Notes: generated from the letters alone by a model not told the origin. DNA of 64,000 nucleotides from Pedobacter alluvionis (GCF_003664035.1 NZ_RCCK01000011.1:62001-126000), one strand, 5' to 3'. Counted from the first letter of the stretch, positions 17,082-26,740 are shown. Translations and numbers: made by a program.

Positions 17082-19625
17082 TTAAAATCCACCTAATTGT
17101 TGTGCGATACTGAAAGTGAAGTTTTGCTTACCACCATCAGCTACTCCCGGGATCCTGTCGAATGCATGTCCGTAATCAATACCCAATAAACCAAATATAG
17201 GTAAGAAGATACGTGCACCTACACCAACTGATCTTCTCACATTAAAAGGATTAAAATCACCAAACCTGTTCCAGGTATTACCGGCTTCTGCAAAGGCTAA
17301 AACAAAGGCTGTAGCTTGCTGACTTGCTATAACCGGATAACGCGCCTCTAGTACATATTTCGTATAAATAGGGCTACCAGATTGTTGCGCAATTCTTGGA
17401 TCAGAACCATTTGGAATAACGGTATTGTTTGCATAACCACGCATGGCGATCAGTTCAGATCCCTGTAAGAAATCGAATCCCTGCATACCATCACCACCCA
17501 ATTTGAAACGCTCAAATGCGGATTGACCTACTGCCTGGCTATATTGCCCTAAGAAACCGAATTGTGCCTGCGCCTTAACAACCAGGTTACCTGCAACACG
17601 TTGGTACCATTGCGAATCGAATTTCCATTTATGGTATTCGGTAAAACGGTATTTTTCTTTATCAGATGCCGTTGCATAGTTCACTTTATTAAACAGTGAA
17701 TATGGTGGCGTTGCCTGAACAGTGAAACGGATAAATGATCCCGATTTAGGGAAGATTGGCGAATCTCTTGAATCGCGGCTGATTTCTTGTGATAAACTTA
17801 AGTTATAAGATGTACCTGAGCTAAATAAATAACCTGTATAGTTATTTAAGATATACTGTTGTAAACTCACTGCGTGGGTTAACTGGAAGTAGTTATCCGG
17901 CCAGTTTAATCTTCTACCTAAACTAACAGTTACCCCGTTTAAACGGATTTTTTGAAATAGCGGATCACTGCTGCTGATGCCGTTAGATTGTAATGAGGTA
18001 AATGCACTCACGCCAAAGCTTACCGGTTTCTCGCCACCAAACCAAGGTTGTGAGAATGAGAAGCTATACGATTGGTAATATTTACCGTTGGTTTGTCCAC
18101 GTAAGCTTAATTTCTGTCCATCACCTTTTGGCAATGGTTTATAAGCTTTTAAATTAAATAAGTTACGTAATGAAAAGTTATTGAAAGTTAAACCTAATGT
18201 ACCAATAATACGGCCACCACCAAAACCACCTGATAATTCTATTTGATCTGAAGGTTTCTCTTCTACTGCATATTCAATATCTACAGTACCATCTGCCGGG
18301 TTAGGGCGAGGTGTAGGTACCGTTTTAGACTCGTCGAAGTTACCTAACTGACCAATTTCGCGAATGGTACGGATTAAATCACTTTTGTTAAATTTCTGTC
18401 CCGGTTTGGTACGGATCTCACGTAAAACAACCTTATCATTTGTAATGGTGTTCCCTTTTATAGTAATGCGGTTGTTGGTATATTGCGGTCCTTCGTACAT
18501 GCGTAATTCCACATCAACAGTATCGCCATAAATTTTGGTCTGTACCGGATCGATATTAAAAGTTAAATATCCATTGTCGGTATACATACTGTTAATGTCG
18601 CCACCGTTTTCGCCACCGCCATTTAATTTTTTATTTAATTTTTCTTCGCTAAAAACATCACCTTTTTCAATGGTTAATACTTTTTTCAAAATACTATCCG
18701 GATAAATGGCATTACCTGCCCAGGTAATATTACCAAAATAATACTTTTTACCTTCGTAAAGGTCCATTCTGATATTAACTTTTTTCTTATTATACTGGTA
18801 AATGGTATCTTTTAATAATTCCGCATCACGATAACCTTTCTCGTGCATTTTAGCAATCATTTTAACTTTGTTCTCTTCGTATTTTTCTTTTGCGAATTTT
18901 CCAGAGCCCCAAAAACGCCACCACGCAAACTGTTTAGGGTTTTTAAGGTATTTTCTCAGTTTTGCTGATTTGAAATCTTTATTTCCCGTAAAATCGATAT
19001 GTTGTACTTTAACGCGATGACCTTTATCAATATATGCTTCTAATACCACACTATTTTCTGCATTCGGATCTTTACGCGTTTTGTAATCGATCTTGGTAAA
19101 GAAGAAGCCTTTATCTAATAAATATTTTTTAACAATGGCCGATGTGGTATTGTATAAGTTATCGTTTACGATTTTACCCGTTTTATCATTTAACTTTTCC
19201 TGGATAGCAGTTTTTTCAGATTTACGAATACCTTTTAAATCTATAGAACTTAAGCGTGGGCGTTCCACTACTTCAATTTCAAAATAAACAGAATCCTGAA
19301 CAAATTTTGTGATGTTAAGTTTAACATCATCAAACAAACCCTGCGCCCATAACGTTTTAATTGCATCAGAAGTTGCTTCTCCGGGAAGAACGATTTTATC
19401 GCCTTTAGTTAATTTAGACAAGGTAATTAATACTTCTTTATCTAAATATTGGGTTCCGGTTACCGTTGTGCCTCCAATAATGTATTCTTTTGGACTAAAA
19501 TAATCGAGATCTAAGCCACCAACCTTTAAAGAAGGGGTTACCGGAGCCTGACCTTGTGGACGTACTTGAGCGAAGGCCGGAGCGGCTAAAACTAGTAGAA
19601 TTAAAACTTGAAATATTCTTTTCAT
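17082..19625 (-). CDS. bamA: Outer-membrane protein assembly factor BamA (Omp85)
   Basis: 847 residues. Core of the machine that folds beta-barrels into the outer membrane. The signal peptide ends near APAFAQ. Successive POTRA domains occupy about 40-440 (for example ITLSKLTKGDKIVLPGEATSDAI, VVERPRLSSIDLKGI, MYEGPQYTNNRITIKG), followed by the 16-strand barrel containing FKLGGDGMQGFDFL, ALAFAEAGNTWN and the lid-loop type motif VGVGARIFLPIFGLLGIDYG. The ATG at 19625 is preferred to a TTG further upstream because it begins the signal peptide (MKRIFQ). Upstream is uppS, downstream the two Skp genes. Confidence 0.96.
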   Translation of the reverse strand: MKRIFQVLILLVLAAPAFAQVRPQGQAPVTPSLKVGGLDLDYFSPKEYIIGGTTVTGTQYLDKEVLITLSKLTKGDKIVLPGEATSDAIKTLWAQGLFDDVKLNITKFVQDSVYFEIEVVERPRLSSIDLKGIRKSEKTAIQEKLNDKTGKIVNDNLYNTTSAIVKKYLLDKGFFFTKIDYKTRKDPNAENSVVLEAYIDKGHRVKVQHIDFTGNKDFKSAKLRKYLKNPKQFAWWRFWGSGKFAKEKYEENKVKMIAKMHEKGYRDAELLKDTIYQYNKKKVNIRMDLYEGKKYYFGNITWAGNAIYPDSILKKVLTIEKGDVFSEEKLNKKLNGGGENGGDINSMYTDNGYLTFNIDPVQTKIYGDTVDVELRMYEGPQYTNNRITIKGNTITNDKVVLREIRTKPGQKFNKSDLIRTIREIGQLGNFDESKTVPTPRPNPADGTVDIEYAVEEKPSDQIELSGGFGGGRIIGTLGLTFNNFSLRNLFNLKAYKPLPKGDGQKLSLRGQTNGKYYQSYSFSFSQPWFGGEKPVSFGVSAFTSLQSNGISSSDPLFQKIRLNGVTVSLGRRLNWPDNYFQLTHAVSLQQYILNNYTGYLFSSGTSYNLSLSQEISRDSRDSPIFPKSGSFIRFTVQATPPYSLFNKVNYATASDKEKYRFTEYHKWKFDSQWYQRVAGNLVVKAQAQFGFLGQYSQAVGQSAFERFKLGGDGMQGFDFLQGSELIAMRGYANNTVIPNGSDPRIAQQSGSPIYTKYVLEARYPVIASQQATAFVLAFAEAGNTWNRFGDFNPFNVRRSVGVGARIFLPIFGLLGIDYGHAFDRIPGVADGGKQNFTFSIAQQLGGF

Positions 19626-19774
19626 TAAAATTAGTTGTTCAGTAATGACCAAAAGGTAACGGTATTTTATAAAGCAGAATTTCTTTACGCTGTTCCCTTA
19701 TTATGGTTTCATTTATCGTATAAAAGTGGTGCTAAGTTAGCTTAAACGCTTGTTAAAAAGTGTTAAAAGAAAAA

Positions 19775-20515
19775 TTAGTTTAATTGCTCGCTAATTTTAC
19801 CAAAACGGCGTTCGCGTTTTTGATAGTCTACAATGGCCTCGAAAAGATCTTCACTTCTGAAATCCGGCCATAAAACATCAGTAAAATAAAACTCGGTATA
19901 AGCCATTTGCCAAAGCAGGTAATTGCTGATACGGTGTTCGCCACTGGTCCTGATCATGAGTTCAGGATCGGGCATGTTTACAGTTGTTAGTTTCGATGAA
20001 AACAGTTCTTCATTAACATCATCCAAAGAAATGGCATTGTCTTTTACAGCTGATGCAATTTTTTTAGCGGCCTCTAAAATCTCCCATTTCGCACTATAAC
20101 TTAGTGCCAGTGTTAAGGTACATTTTTCGTTATGGGCTGTTTTTTCCATGGCTTCCTTTAAATCATCTATACACTCCTGTGGTAAAGATTCAATATTGCC
20201 AATGGCATTCAGCTTAATATTGTTTTTATTAAGTGTTTCGGTTTCTTTATTGATGGTAGAAATCAGAATCTGCATCAAAGCATCTACTTCTTCTTTAGGC
20301 CTGTTCCAGTTTTCAGTAGAAAAAGCATATAAAGTAAGGTATTCAATACCCACCTCAACACAACCTTCTACAATATCTTTTACAGAAAGTACACCTTGTT
20401 CATGTCCGAAAACCCGGATTTTGCCCTGGCCTTTTGCCCATCTTCCGTTACCATCCATGATTACGGCAATGTGCTTTGGCAGGCGGCTATAGTCTATTTG
20501 TTCTTTAAATCCCAT
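19775..20515 (-). CDS. uppS: Undecaprenyl diphosphate synthase (isoprenyl transferase)
   Basis: 246 residues. Adds isopentenyl units to farnesyl diphosphate to make the C55 lipid carrier for peptidoglycan and surface glycans. Hallmarks: H15-IAVIMD21-GNGRWA with the catalytic aspartate, YAFSTENWNRP, and MPDPELMIRTSGEHRISNYLLWQMAYTEF near the C-terminus. It is separated by 19 bases from the DUF6089 gene upstream and lies before bamA, in a cluster typical of Bacteroidota. Confidence 0.96.
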   Translation of the reverse strand: MGFKEQIDYSRLPKHIAVIMDGNGRWAKGQGKIRVFGHEQGVLSVKDIVEGCVEVGIEYLTLYAFSTENWNRPKEEVDALMQILISTINKETETLNKNNIKLNAIGNIESLPQECIDDLKEAMEKTAHNEKCTLTLALSYSAKWEILEAAKKIASAVKDNAISLDDVNEELFSSKLTTVNMPDPELMIRTSGEHRISNYLLWQMAYTEFYFTDVLWPDFRSEDLFEAIVDYQKRERRFGKISEQLN

Positions 20516-20534
20516 TAATTATGTCAAAATCAGC

Positions 20535-21347
20535 TTAAAAGGAATAGCATTTTGAGGATACAAAGGTAAAAGATATGCCAACACTAACAAATAGATAAGT
20601 GTCCCTTTTTCGAAAATCGCCTCTTTGGGTTCCCGAATGTCCAATATGATAGCGTGAAGGATCGGATAAATCAACCTGGCTTGGGCCATCTCCAACAAGC
20701 ACAGGGTTAACCGGATAACGGCCACTTACATCATCAATATAATCGGTAGTCGGTGTTCTATAACCCAATTCGGTAAAAACGCTCCAGGTACCTTTGTAAT
20801 TGTATCTTAATCCCACACCATACGGAATGGTTAAAACTTTGTTATTATAGTCTTTTTCCTGGCCTTCAGTTTTTAGTTTATCTAATCTGTACCTTTCGCC
20901 ATTAACTTTTACAGTCGGTTTAAACATCAGTAAACCCACTCCCGTAAACAGGTACGGCGTAAATTGACGTGTTCCGCCACCAATGCTAAAATTAAAAAAA
21001 TTAAAATCGATCAGGCCGCTAAGTTCGTTCAGTGATGTTTTAAAACGCAGGTTTCTTTCGCGGAACTGCTCGTTGCTGGAATAGGAATCATCAGCTTTTA
21101 TCTGCCCGAAAGTATAATTTAAACGGACACCCAGGTATTGGTTAAAATTGCGCTTTACATATAATCCGCCAGACAAACCACTGATATATAATGGATTCTC
21201 CTGATTAAGATCGCCCATATAACCGGCGCCACCAGCCATGCCCCCAACTTCCCAGGAAGGTTGACCAATCACTTCACGCTGTGCATGAACGAACTCCCAG
21301 CTAAAGATGAGAAAGAGGATAATTAATAGCTGTTTGCCTGGCGCCAT
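20535..21347 (-). CDS. Outer-membrane beta-barrel protein, DUF6089 type
   Basis: 270 residues. Signal peptide (IILFLIFSWEFVHAQ), then a small barrel with repeated glycine/aromatic strands: WEVGGMAGGAGYMGDLNQ, GLSGGLYVKRNFNQYLGVRLNYTFG, FSIGGGTRQFTPYLFTGVG and GVGLRYNYKGTWSVFTELGYR. The first motif and the position between nadK and uppS match the DUF6089 family of Bacteroidota, whose function is not known to me; an envelope assembly role is suggested by neighbours only. Start is 2 bases after the nadK stop, so translation is probably coupled. Confidence 0.78.
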   Translation of the reverse strand: MAPGKQLLIILFLIFSWEFVHAQREVIGQPSWEVGGMAGGAGYMGDLNQENPLYISGLSGGLYVKRNFNQYLGVRLNYTFGQIKADDSYSSNEQFRERNLRFKTSLNELSGLIDFNFFNFSIGGGTRQFTPYLFTGVGLLMFKPTVKVNGERYRLDKLKTEGQEKDYNNKVLTIPYGVGLRYNYKGTWSVFTELGYRTPTTDYIDDVSGRYPVNPVLVGDGPSQVDLSDPSRYHIGHSGTQRGDFRKRDTYLFVSVGISFTFVSSKCYSF

Positions 21348-21349
21348 AC

Positions 21350-22231
21350 TTAGTAGTTACGGGTATCAATGCCCCATAATAATTTATTCCTTAACGTGTT
21401 TAAATAGGTTTCATTATTAAGGCGGATAAGATTTACACAGAAATCTGCCTTTTTTATGCTAATTTTTACTGAACGCTCTACGGTGACGGTTCGGCTATCG
21501 CACGAAACCAAAAATTTCGATTCGCGTGCTTCTACCTCAAAAGAGAGTTTATTATCATCTGGTACAACCACCGGCCTTACATTTAAGTTATGCGGTGCAA
21601 TGGGTGTAATTACAAAATTTTCAGAATCGGGATAAATGATTGGGCCACCACAGCTTAAAGAGTATGCTGTAGAGCCTGTTGGGGTAGCTATAATTAATCC
21701 GTCGGCCCAATAAGAGTTGATAAACTCGTTATTCATTGAAGCGTGGATAATCATCATAGCCGAATTATCGCGACGGTGAATGGTAATATCGTTTAACGCA
21801 AAGTTTTCTTCACCAAATAAACGATTATCGGATTCTAAGGTTAAAAGTGACCTGGAATCTAAGGTATATTCTTTATTGATCAGCGCATTGAGTGCTGATC
21901 CGATTTCGTTTTTGTTAATACTGGCCAGAAAGCCCAGGCGGCCAAAGTTAATCCCGATTACGGGGATGCCCGAATTGCGGATCAAAGATAAGGTATCGAG
22001 TAAAGTACCATCTCCACCTAAGCTCAACAATACATCAGCATGGTCTTTGAGTTCGGTATGGTTATGAAAAATAACGGTATTTGATGGCAATTTAATTTTA
22101 CCATGAAGGGATGTTTTAAATTTAGAATATAAAACAGGCTGAATATGGTGTTCAGCTAAATGATTAAAAACCTCTTGTACATAGGGCAAAACCGTATCAT
22201 TAAAATCTCTGCCGTAAATTGCAATCCTCAT
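21350..22231 (-). CDS. nadK: NAD kinase
   Basis: 293 residues. Phosphorylates NAD to NADP in the cytosol. The ATP/NAD-kinase signature GGDGT is at 72-76 (catalytic D74), followed by NFGRLGFLA, NDITIHRRD, ADGLIIATPTGSTAYSLSCGGP and PIAPHNLNVRPVVVP, the complete family pattern. Length is normal. It follows the CBS-domain gene by 9 bases in a tight minus-strand operon. Confidence 0.96.
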   Translation of the reverse strand: MRIAIYGRDFNDTVLPYVQEVFNHLAEHHIQPVLYSKFKTSLHGKIKLPSNTVIFHNHTELKDHADVLLSLGGDGTLLDTLSLIRNSGIPVIGINFGRLGFLASINKNEIGSALNALINKEYTLDSRSLLTLESDNRLFGEENFALNDITIHRRDNSAMMIIHASMNNEFINSYWADGLIIATPTGSTAYSLSCGGPIIYPDSENFVITPIAPHNLNVRPVVVPDDNKLSFEVEARESKFLVSCDSRTVTVERSVKISIKKADFCVNLIRLNNETYLNTLRNKLLWGIDTRNY

Positions 22232-22240
22232 AAAGCAGGT

Positions 22241-22903
22241 TTATACATTTAAATAGTTCATGAAAGAATCGTAACGCTCCTGCGATCCATCATCAATCTG
22301 GGTATTATTGTAAACCTCTTTAACCAGATAATCATATCTTTCGAAAGAGGCTACCAATGAAGTGATTTCTGTTTTATTTACTTTGAGCGTTACTTCCAGG
22401 CGTGTGGAATCTTCGAAAGAATTTACATAAGAAGAGAGTACCTGTGCATTATCGGCTTCAACAATCTGTGCAATATGCGCCAGAGAATTATCACGGTTAC
22501 TAATCTCCAAAACGATAATTCCGCCAGGTTCATTTACGGCATACTGTTCGGCAACAGCATTTACCATATTACTGATCGGAATTAAACCAGCATAATTTTT
22601 CTGTTGATCCAGAACCGGAATAACGGTTAATTTTAACTGGCTAAATAACCTGATTACATCATAGGTATGCGCATTACTCAACACAAAAACATTAAGCGTG
22701 TTTACAGCGCTATCGCTTAAAAGTGTATCGTGATTATCAATATTTAATAAATCATCTTCAGAAACCAAACCCAATAAAGTTACCTCATTAACAACCGGCA
22801 AATGCTTCAGTTTAAAATCGTTCATGCGATCTAAAGCTCTCTGCACCGTATCATCGGTTCTTAGTGATGGAATTGAATCTGATATGATTTCTGCTGCAAA
22901 CAT
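22241..22903 (-). CDS. CBS-domain protein
   Basis: 220 residues. Two CBS motifs form one Bateman module at about 1-125 (SLRTDDTVQRALDRMNDFKLKHLPVVNE and NAHTYDVIRLFSQLKLTVIPVLDQQKNYAGLI). The remainder (GGIIVLEISNRDNSLAHIAQIVEADNAQVLSSYV) looks like an ACT-type ligand domain. CBS/ACT pairs usually sense adenine nucleotides or amino acids; the ligand is unknown. It is immediately adjacent to the hydrolase gene upstream and 9 bases from nadK, a conserved linkage in Bacteroidota that suggests control of NADP or envelope synthesis, though this is inference. Confidence 0.82.
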   Translation of the reverse strand: MFAAEIISDSIPSLRTDDTVQRALDRMNDFKLKHLPVVNEVTLLGLVSEDDLLNIDNHDTLLSDSAVNTLNVFVLSNAHTYDVIRLFSQLKLTVIPVLDQQKNYAGLIPISNMVNAVAEQYAVNEPGGIIVLEISNRDNSLAHIAQIVEADNAQVLSSYVNSFEDSTRLEVTLKVNKTEITSLVASFERYDYLVKEVYNNTQIDDGSQERYDSFMNYLNV

Positions 22904-23668
22904 TTATTTCAACAATATTCTATCTAAAAATTTTTCTAAATAAGCGTTAAATACCTGTGGGTGTTCCATCATAGGCGCATGCCCACATTTTTCAACCCAG
23001 TTTAATTCTGAGTTTGGCAATAACTGGTGGAATTCTTCTGCCACTTCCGGCGGAGTAACCTTATCGTTTTTGCCCCATATTAAGGAAACCGGTATAGTAA
23101 TCTTCGAAAGGTCTTTAGACATATTATGGCGTATTGCCGATTTTGCCATGGTTAAAATACGAATAACCCTTGATCTATCGTTAACCGTTTTAAAAACATC
23201 ATCTACCAGTTCTTTAGTTGCCGTTGCCGGATCGTAAAAAGTAAATTCTACCTTTTCTTTAATATAATCGTAGCTCTCCCTACGCGGGAAAGATCCTCCA
23301 AAAGCATTTTCATATAAACCAGAACTACCTGTAAGTACCAGCGCTTTAACAAATTCCTGATGTGCAACGGTAAATACCAGACCAACATGGCCGCCAAGCG
23401 AATTACCAACAAGCACTACCTGGTTTAAATTTTTATATTTTAAAAAACGATGAAGATATCTCGACAATGCTTTTACGCCCAATGTTAAAATAGGGAGGTC
23501 GTAAATTGGTAAAATTGGAATAATTACACGATAGCGATCTTTAAATTGTTCGATAACCAGTTCCCAATTGCTTAGTTCGCCCATCAGGCCGTGTAGCAAT
23601 ACCAATGTCTCGCCTGTTCCGGCTTCAATGTATTTAAATCCGTCTTCTTCTATTATCGGGTAAGTCAT
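22904..23668 (-). CDS. Alpha/beta hydrolase
   Basis: 254 residues of the alpha/beta-hydrolase fold. Nucleophile S90 lies in VGNSLGGH, the oxyanion region is LLHGLMGELSNW, the acid is the aspartate in WGKNDKVTPP and the base is the histidine in CGHAPMMEHP, so the triad is complete. The family includes esterases, lipases and thioesterases, and nothing in the sequence fixes the substrate. It heads the operon that continues with the CBS gene, nadK, the DUF6089 gene and uppS. Confidence 0.85.
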   Translation of the reverse strand: MTYPIIEEDGFKYIEAGTGETLVLLHGLMGELSNWELVIEQFKDRYRVIIPILPIYDLPILTLGVKALSRYLHRFLKYKNLNQVVLVGNSLGGHVGLVFTVAHQEFVKALVLTGSSGLYENAFGGSFPRRESYDYIKEKVEFTFYDPATATKELVDDVFKTVNDRSRVIRILTMAKSAIRHNMSKDLSKITIPVSLIWGKNDKVTPPEVAEEFHQLLPNSELNWVEKCGHAPMMEHPQVFNAYLEKFLDRILLK

Positions 23669-23780
23669 ATCTATTTTAGATGGTATTGTGCTACTAAGTT
23701 AGTAGAGTAAAATTAAATTTATGCATTTATATGCCATTTTTCTGAAATAAAATCGAAAACGGTATAAAAACCTATTTTTA

Positions 23781-23876
23781 GGTATCGGGAAACAAGTATT
23801 AAGTATCGAGAAACAAGTATCAAGATACATATTTTATAATAAGCTTCCAGCTTTGGTCTTTCTGCTTTTAGCTTTA
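23781..23876. repeat. Two consecutive heptamer tracts downstream of yqeY
   Basis: Seven units in register at 23781-23829 (ggtatcg, ggaaaca, agtatta, agtatcg and so on), then five at 23842-23876 (agcttcc, agctttg, gtctttc, tgctttt, agcttta). The second word is the complement of that at 53903-53937. Confidence 0.8.
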
Positions 23877-23878
23877 AA

Positions 23879-24325
23879 TTAAGCTAGTTTTTCTTTAACA
23901 ATTTCCGCAATTAATTTACCGTCAGCCTTACCTGCAAGTTCTTTATTTGCCATACCCATTACCTTACCCATATCCTTAACCGATGTAGCACCAGATTGTT
24001 TTATTACTGTTTCGATAATTACAGCAACCTCTGCCCTATCCAGCTGTTTTGGTAAAAACTGGTTAATCACTTCAATTTCTTCTTCTTCTACCTGATACAA
24101 ATCTTCGCGATTTTGTTGCTTATAAATGTCAGCAGATTCGCGGCGTTGTTTAATCAGTTTCTGAAGAATTTTTAGTTCAGTTTCTTCCGTAATTTCTTCT
24201 GAAGATCCTTTCTCTGTTTTAGCTAAAAGTAAAGCTGCTTTTATAGCTCTTAAACCTCTTAACTGTGCACTGTTTTTAGCCAACATGGCTTTTTTTATTT
24301 CCTGATCTATTGTAGTTGATATCAT
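23879..24325 (-). CDS. GatB/YqeY-domain protein
   Basis: 148 residues, the normal size of YqeY. Recognised from LRGLRAIKAALLLAKTEKGS at the N-terminus, LIKQRRESADIYKQQNREDL in the middle and SVKDMGKVMGMANKELAGKADGKLIAEIVKEKL at the end. This is the same helical domain that closes GatB of the tRNA-dependent amidotransferase. Stand-alone YqeY may act on tRNA, but its function is not established. Flanked on both sides by heptamer tracts and not obviously part of an operon. Confidence 0.88.
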   Translation of the reverse strand: MISTTIDQEIKKAMLAKNSAQLRGLRAIKAALLLAKTEKGSSEEITEETELKILQKLIKQRRESADIYKQQNREDLYQVEEEEIEVINQFLPKQLDRAEVAVIIETVIKQSGATSVKDMGKVMGMANKELAGKADGKLIAEIVKEKLA

Positions 24326-24343
24326 TTCTTTTAATTGTTTAAT

Positions 24344-24385
24344 TGCTGGATTGCTAAATTGTTAACTGCAAATTGCCAACTGAAA
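24344..24385. repeat. Heptamer tract (6 units) between yqeY and the SDR gene
   Basis: tgctgga, ttgctaa, attgtta, actgcaa, attgcca, actgaaa in exact register, ending 2 bases before the SDR stop codon. Confidence 0.65.
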
Positions 24386-24387
24386 AC

Positions 24388-25146
24388 TTATACTCTATTT
24401 ATAATCGTTGCGGTAGCCTGTGCGGTTGGCATAATCAGCATATCGTTAATGTTAACATGCTTTGGCCGGCTCACAACATACCAAATGGCATCGGCAATAT
24501 CGCCGGCAATTAGCGGCTCCAGGTTTTCGTACACCTTTTTCGCCCGGTCTTCATCACCTTTAAAACGTACCACCGAAAATTCTGTTTCTACCATGCCCGG
24601 ATTAATTTCGGTAACCTTAATACCATAAGGCAATAAATCGATGCGCATGCCTTTACTCAAAGCATCTACAGCATGTTTACTTGCACAATATACGTTTCCA
24701 TTTGGATAAACTTCTTTCCCGGCAATAGAACCGATATTAATAATATGACCCGATTGATTTGGGATCATCCAGTTGGAAACAATTTTGGTTACATAAAGCA
24801 AGCCTTTTACATTGGTATCAATCATGGTGTCCCAATCGTTGGTATCACCTTTATCAATGGGATCTAAACCCTGACTTAAACCTGCATTGTTGATCAAAAC
24901 ATCAACCTTTTTCCATTCTGCCGGCAAAACTTCTAAAGCAGTGGTAAGATTTTCTTTATCGCGCACATCTGCCAAAACCTGTTTAATCGTAATGGCATAT
25001 TTGTCTTCTAAATGGTGTGCAATTTTAGCCAGGCGATCTTCTCTGCGGGCCAATAATACCAGGTTATAACCTTGTTGAGCGAATATATGTGCACAAGCTT
25101 CGCCAATACCAGAAGTTGCACCTGTAATTAATGCGATTTTAGACAT
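24388..25146 (-). CDS. Short-chain dehydrogenase/reductase (YdfG-like)
   Basis: 252 residues, classical SDR. Nucleotide-binding TGATSGIGEACA (8-19), the NNAG motif, and the catalytic Ser with Tyr-x3-Lys in GNVYCASKHAV. The segment ALSKGMRIDLLPYGIKVTEINPGMVETEF resembles YdfG, which oxidises 3-hydroxy acids such as serine or reduces malonic semialdehyde, with NADP. The substrate here is unproven. A promoter box lies 61 bases upstream, separating it from porT. Confidence 0.88.
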   Translation of the reverse strand: MSKIALITGATSGIGEACAHIFAQQGYNLVLLARREDRLAKIAHHLEDKYAITIKQVLADVRDKENLTTALEVLPAEWKKVDVLINNAGLSQGLDPIDKGDTNDWDTMIDTNVKGLLYVTKIVSNWMIPNQSGHIINIGSIAGKEVYPNGNVYCASKHAVDALSKGMRIDLLPYGIKVTEINPGMVETEFSVVRFKGDEDRAKKVYENLEPLIAGDIADAIWYVVSRPKHVNINDMLIMPTAQATATIINRV

Positions 25147-25207
25147 TTTTATGAATTTTAAGTCTGGGTAATCCTTTAAGATAACATTCTTGATTTACCT
25201 GTATCAG

Positions 25208-25215
25208 CAAAGGTA
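25208..25215 (-). promoter_or_regulatory. -7 promoter box TACCTTTG upstream of the SDR gene
   Basis: Perfect TAnnTTTG on the minus strand, 61 nt before the SDR start at 25146 and just after the porT stop codon. Confidence 0.5.
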
Positions 25216-25235
25216 AGTTTTTTTGAATTGCAGGG

Positions 25236-26003
25236 CTATTGAAAAATCAAACTGAATGTTAATTGACGTAATTTCAACTTATCTATCGGGTTGGCATAAA
25301 CGGTATTGTCGTGCTGAAGCAAATCGTTGGCCGAATACGAAAGTTTTATTTCGGGCGACATTTTAAAATACTCGAAATAAATATCGAAACCAATACCTGT
25401 TTCGTACGACAGGTAATTTCTTTTATTTTTTAAAAATTTCTTTACGGCCGCTTCGCCTTCATCGAAGGTTTTCTTTTTCGAAGCTATATCTATAGAATAT
25501 TTAGCACCACCCAACCAATATACCCTGAAATTGTTCAGCCGGTTCGATTTTACCTTTATGCCTAATGGAAATTCGAACATCGTAGCCTGAACTTTCTTTT
25601 CTTCCACCGTTTGGAATGTCGCCATTGGCTCATACTCGTAAGCTACTACCCTATCGCTAAAAATTAGCGAAGGCGTTGCCCTGATATCGAAGTTATCAGA
25701 GATCATTCTATTCATTACAAAACCCAATCCAAAACCCTGAGATGGTGGGCTGGAAATAGAATTTAGTGTTGAAGTGAGCGGAACGCCTGAACTTGGATCG
25801 TAAGATGGATCAAACGAAGCTGGCACCTCATAAAAAGGAGATCTCCAATTTGGCTTTTTAAGGATTTTGTATTCGGATGAGATATACTGAAAATTAAAAC
25901 CAAAGCTCCAATCTTCATCATCTATTCCGCCACCCCAATTTTGAGCAAAGGTGGTTGCAGAAACCATAAAAAATGAAAGAATGAGGCTTAATTTTCTGAT
26001 CAT
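25236..26003 (-). CDS. porT: PorT-family outer-membrane protein of the type IX secretion system
   Basis: 255 residues. A signal peptide (LSFFMVSATTFAQ) precedes an 8-strand barrel: SFGFNFQYISSEYKILK, GFGLGFVMNRMISDNFDIRATPSLIFSD, EFPLGIKVKSNRLNNFRVYWLGGAKYSIDI and YLSYETGIGFDIYFEYFKMSPEIKLSYS. Together with the position overlapping ubiE by 4 bases, a linkage common in Bacteroidota, this matches PorT, needed for T9SS secretion and gliding in other members. A type IX cargo is encoded at 40175. Fast-evolving family, so the name is likely rather than certain. Confidence 0.82.
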   Translation of the reverse strand: MIRKLSLILSFFMVSATTFAQNWGGGIDDEDWSFGFNFQYISSEYKILKKPNWRSPFYEVPASFDPSYDPSSGVPLTSTLNSISSPPSQGFGLGFVMNRMISDNFDIRATPSLIFSDRVVAYEYEPMATFQTVEEKKVQATMFEFPLGIKVKSNRLNNFRVYWLGGAKYSIDIASKKKTFDEGEAAVKKFLKNKRNYLSYETGIGFDIYFEYFKMSPEIKLSYSANDLLQHDNTVYANPIDKLKLRQLTFSLIFQ

Positions 26004-26731
26004 TTGGTTCCTACATATATCGAACTTATTCCAAACGTTAAAATTCTTTGTTTGGTACTTTTAAACCCAACTTTTTCCATCAGGCTGGTAAAATCTTCCC
26101 CATCTGGAAAAGCGGCTACCGATTCGGGCAAATAAGTGTAGGCTCGATGGTCTTTAGAAAAAAGTTTTCCAAATAAAGGCAATACCTGTTTAAAATAAAA
26201 ACTATACAATTGTTTTACCGGGAAAACCTTTGGTTTTGAAAACTCCAGTATCACCATTTTTCCGTCAGGCTTTAATACCCTGTACATATCAGTCAATCCT
26301 TTTTCGAGATTTTCGAAATTACGCACACCATAGGCGCAGGTAATGGCATCAAACGTATCATTTTCGAAATGCAGGCCTTCAGAATCGCCTACCTGAACGG
26401 TAAAAACTTCATTTAAGCTGCGCTCGTTGATCTTCTTTTTAGCCACATCGAGCATGCCTTCAGAAATATCAACACCAGTTACCTTTTCCGGATGAAGCTT
26501 TTTAATGGCTTCAAAAGCAAAATCGCCAGTTCCAGTAGCTACATCAAGCATAATCCTGGGTTGGATGGAAACCAATTCTTTAATGGCTTTTTTACGCCAT
26601 AATACATCAATCCCTAAAGATAGGAAATGATTTAAAAAATCGTAAGTGCCAGAAATGTTGTTAAACATGGTTGCAACCTGCTCTTTTTTAGTTGCATCTT
26701 CTACCTGGTATGGAGTAATATTCTGATTCAT
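26000..26731 (-). CDS. ubiE: Demethylmenaquinone methyltransferase (UbiE/MenG)
   Basis: 243 residues. Transfers a methyl group from SAM in the last step of menaquinone synthesis; Bacteroidota use menaquinone, so the ubiquinone activity is not expected. Seen: VATMFNNISGTYDFLNHFLSLGIDVLWRKKAI, SAM-binding LDVATGTGDFA, DISEGMLDVAKKK, DAITCAYGVRNFENL and YLPESVAAFPDGEDF, all typical of UbiE. The ATG at 26731 is chosen because the promoter box covers 26741-26748. Its stop overlaps the porT start. A UbiA-type prenyltransferase is encoded 1 kb away on the other strand. Confidence 0.95.
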   Translation of the reverse strand: MNQNITPYQVEDATKKEQVATMFNNISGTYDFLNHFLSLGIDVLWRKKAIKELVSIQPRIMLDVATGTGDFAFEAIKKLHPEKVTGVDISEGMLDVAKKKINERSLNEVFTVQVGDSEGLHFENDTFDAITCAYGVRNFENLEKGLTDMYRVLKPDGKMVILEFSKPKVFPVKQLYSFYFKQVLPLFGKLFSKDHRAYTYLPESVAAFPDGEDFTSLMEKVGFKSTKQRILTFGISSIYVGTK

Positions 26732-26740
26732 GATATGGAG